NCBI GenBank assembly: GCA_959606705.1
Contig: CAUHLX010000117.1
Coordinates: 1 to 8,146 of the forward strand
Origin: an uncultured Bacillota bacterium
Lineage (GTDB): Bacteria > Bacillota > Clostridia > Peptostreptococcales > Anaerovoracaceae
Direction of reading: 5' to 3'
DNA: 8,146 bases
Shown here: positions 7,048 to 8,146 of the stretch, piece after piece
How positions within the stretch are numbered: the first letter of the stretch is position 1
How the letters are laid out: every line of letters starts with the position of its first letter
The notes under the pieces: model-generated
Seen by the model: the letters and a program-made list of their open reading frames with translations, nothing else
The model's database searches: none
What the model was told of the DNA's origin: nothing
Translations under genes and position numbers: made by a program

Positions 7048-7076
7048 TTGAAACGAAATGTTTTAAGAATTATAGT
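7048..7076 (+). promoter_or_regulatory. Sigma-A type promoter for the 157-residue gene
   Basis: TTGAAA (7048-7053), a 17-nt spacer and TATAGT (7071-7076) match the housekeeping promoter consensus at five of six positions in the -10 box and at five of six in the -35 box. Transcription would start near 7083, leaving a leader of about 110 nt before the start codon. The surrounding intergenic DNA (6924-7193) is clearly AT-rich. No equally good promoter for the divergent pgeF gene could be picked out, though several AT-rich hexamers exist on the minus strand. Confidence 0.7.
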
Positions 7077-7135
7077 GATTTACGGGCTTTATAATATGGA
7101 CTGCGGCGATTATAATGAATGATAGAATAGGCAAA

Positions 7136-7155
7136 GCGCCGATCTTTCTCGGCGC
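7136..7155 (+). other. Leader hairpin upstream of the 157-residue gene
   Basis: GCGCCGA (7136-7142) and TCGGCGC (7149-7155) are perfect 7-bp inverted repeats with the 6-nt loop TCTTTC. The hairpin lies in the predicted 5' leader, 23 nt before the ribosome-binding site. No T tract follows, so it is not a terminator. It could stabilise the mRNA or bind a regulator. Confidence 0.5.
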
Positions 7156-7193
7156 CATCATCAGACCCTGCGGAAATTGGGAGGAACGAGGAA

Positions 7194-7667
7194 ATGACAT
7201 ACGAAGAATACTTGGCCTTGGTGCAAAGCCGCTACCTGACCAGCAAACAGAACGAAGAATTACAGGCCGCTCAATTTTATGAAGAACAATTTGAAGTCAA
7301 ATGGCTGGCCTCCAAGCTGAAGCAGTTTTCTTTCGTTTCTCTACGGGAGAAAATCACAGAATCCGAACTGCGGGAGTATTCCGCCCGCTGTATTCGGACC
7401 GCTCTTCAAGAATACAAGGGGCTTCCCAGAGGCTTTCAGAACGGCGTGGTCTCCTTTAACGTGCTGGCGGGCTTGGACATCGATCAAAGCGCCATCGACT
7501 TTGCCACAAAGCGTCCCGACAAACATTTTTCGGCCTTTGAAATGCCGGTCCTGGTGGATTTGAACGCTCAGCGGATCTACTACTACTCCTCCACTCCCAT
7601 GTGGGGCGCGATTTACTACAAGCATTTCAGAGAGTATATTCAAAAGAATTTTGATTTCAATTCATAA
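7194..7667 (+). CDS. Hypothetical protein, 157 residues, function unknown
   Basis: I do not recognise this protein. It is certainly a real gene: ATG with GGGAGG 9 nt upstream, a good promoter at 7048-7076 and a strong terminator 22 bp after the stop. The N-terminal two fifths (residues 1-75) are charged, rich in Glu, Lys and Gln, and look helical. The middle (residues 80-105) reads FQNGVVSFNVLAGLDIDQ. The C-terminal part is rich in aromatic residues: HFSAFEMPVLVDLNAQRIYYY (111-131, split here as HFSAFEMPVLV and DLNAQRIYYY), then TPMWGAIYYKHFREYI (134-149). There is one cysteine, no signal peptide and no membrane segment, so it is probably a soluble cytoplasmic protein. It stands alone on the plus strand, divergent from pgeF and convergent with capA, with less GC-rich DNA than the gcv genes. 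Nothing in the neighbourhood points clearly to a role. Confidence 0.85.
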   Translation: MTYEEYLALVQSRYLTSKQNEELQAAQFYEEQFEVKWLASKLKQFSFVSLREKITESELREYSARCIRTALQEYKGLPRGFQNGVVSFNVLAGLDIDQSAIDFATKRPDKHFSAFEMPVLVDLNAQRIYYYSSTPMWGAIYYKHFREYIQKNFDFNS

Positions 7668-7689
7668 AATTCTGCTGAACAGAATATCA

Positions 7690-7723
7690 AACGAAAAAAG
7701 AGGCTCGCGCCTCTTTTTTCGTT
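7690..7723. terminator. 15-bp bidirectional terminator between the 157-residue gene and capA
   Basis: AACGAAAAAAGAGGC (7690-7704) and its exact complement GCCTCTTTTTTCGTT (7709-7723) flank the tetraloop TCGC. The six-T run on one arm and six-A run on the other make U tracts in both directions, so it should end both the plus-strand gene (stop at 7667) and the converging capA gene (stop at 7791). Confidence 0.93.
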
Positions 7724-7734
7724 CGAATCTCATT

Positions 7735-7800
7735 TTCCGCCGGGGATCACTCCCGCTTCCGCCGGGGATCACTCCCGCTTCCGCCGGGGATCACTCCCGG
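7735..7800. repeat. Three tandem copies of a 22-bp repeat at the 3' end of capA
   Basis: The unit TTCCGCCGGGGATCACTCCC plus GC occurs at 7735-7756, 7757-7778 and 7779-7800. The copies are identical except that the last base of the third is G. They are directly adjacent, with no spacers, so this is not a CRISPR array. The third copy overlaps the last three codons and stop of the minus-strand capA gene; the other two are non-coding. On the minus strand each unit contains GGGA-GTGA-TCCC, a 4-bp hairpin with a GNRA-type loop. Replication slippage duplicating the capA end is the simplest origin. Confidence 0.95.
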
Positions 7801-8146
7801 CGAATCAGGTTCTCTCCCAAAAGCGCCGTCACGTCCGCCAGCGCCTCCCGCGCCCTGGACAAATGTCCGGATGCCTGAAGCGCTTCGTTCTGTTCCAGCT
7901 GTGCATCCAGCGGCACGACGGCGAACACCGGCTTCTGCTTTCCTCCGTACTTATCCACCCAGGTAGGAATGGCATCCATCGTCACTGAGAGGATTTTTCC
8001 CGTGCTCTTTTGGATCTCCAGATTCACCTCGGCGATCATCCCTTGCTCCGTATAACGGTTGTTCAGCGTTTCCTTCCGCTGATTGGAGATAAAGTTTCCC
8101 ATGGAATAAAAGACCGGCACTTGACGTGCCTCGACGGCCCCCTCCG
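7791..8146 (-). CDS. CapA-family protein (poly-gamma-glutamate synthesis-type metallophosphatase fold), 3' part only
   Basis: This is the C-terminal 117 residues of a gene that enters from the right edge; it is open to the edge, so its start is outside the window. The visible sequence begins EGAVEARQ and then VPVFYSMGNFISNQRKET, which matches the conserved GxPVFYSLGNFxxxQ block near the end of the CapA/PGA_cap domain (the calcineurin-like fold linked to capsule and poly-gamma-glutamate synthesis). A TGKILSVTMDAIPTWVDKY region and a helical tail (residues LEQNEALQASGHLSRAREAL) follow. A GTG at 8120 is internal and not the start. Whether the full protein has a signal anchor cannot be seen. The stop codon TGA (7791-7793) lies in the tandem repeat and the shared terminator follows about 70 bp downstream. 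CapA-family members have many roles, so capsule synthesis is not assured. Confidence 0.85.
   Translation of the reverse strand, partial: EGAVEARQVPVFYSMGNFISNQRKETLNNRYTEQGMIAEVNLEIQKSTGKILSVTMDAIPTWVDKYGGKQKPVFAVVPLDAQLEQNEALQASGHLSRAREALADVTALLGENLIRRE

Noticed and set aside
7090..7116. Two TATAAT boxes as alternative promoters of the plus-strand gene
   Set aside because: Neither has an acceptable -35 box at 16-18 nt, unlike TTGAAA-17-TATAGT just upstream.
7735..7800. CRISPR array
   Set aside because: Units are directly adjacent with no spacers and there are no cas genes; it is a simple tandem repeat.
7651..7878. 75-codon plus-strand frame through the terminator and repeats
   Set aside because: It crosses the terminator hairpin, the tandem repeat and the antisense of capA, and has no ribosome-binding site.

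Overview
The window looks like a chromosomal segment of a low-G+C-lineage Gram-positive bacterium (Firmicutes, most likely a Clostridia member with fairly GC-rich genes). Three things point there: the glycine decarboxylase is split into GcvPA and GcvPB, a tandem glycine riboswitch with an intrinsic terminator precedes the gcv genes, and the ribosome-binding sites are strong AGGAGG-type. PepV and PgeF homologues of Gram-positive type agree with this. The exact genus cannot be read from the sequence.

Layout on the minus strand, in order of transcription. From the right edge comes the 3' end of a CapA-family gene (7791-8146), whose stop codon lies inside a three-copy 22-bp tandem repeat. After the divergent intergenic region come pgeF (6923-6081) and pepV (5978-4491), followed by a perfect 11-bp terminator hairpin. 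The gcv operon then begins. Its promoter (TTGACA-17-TAACAT) overlaps that hairpin and is followed by a tandem glycine riboswitch and a terminator. Then come gcvT, gcvH, gcvPA and gcvPB, with gaps of 43 and 3 bp and then a 4-bp overlap. gcvPB runs off the left edge after 430 codons.

On the plus strand there is one gene, a 157-residue protein of unknown function (7194-7667). It has a good promoter, a leader hairpin, a strong ribosome-binding site and a 15-bp bidirectional terminator shared with the converging capA gene.

How the genes work together: GcvPA/GcvPB decarboxylate glycine onto the lipoyl arm of GcvH, and GcvT passes the one-carbon unit to tetrahydrofolate. The riboswitch should let transcription through when glycine is abundant. 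PepV releases amino acids from dipeptides and PgeF is linked to cleaning up mis-made peptidoglycan precursors, so a common theme of amino-acid (glycine) handling and wall quality is possible, but it is only inference.

I did not find a clear new multi-gene system. The points most worth a second look are the promoter nested in the pepV terminator, the tandem repeat with capA's stop codon in a predicted GUGA loop, and the unknown 157-residue gene. The start region of that gene is almost identical to that of pepV.
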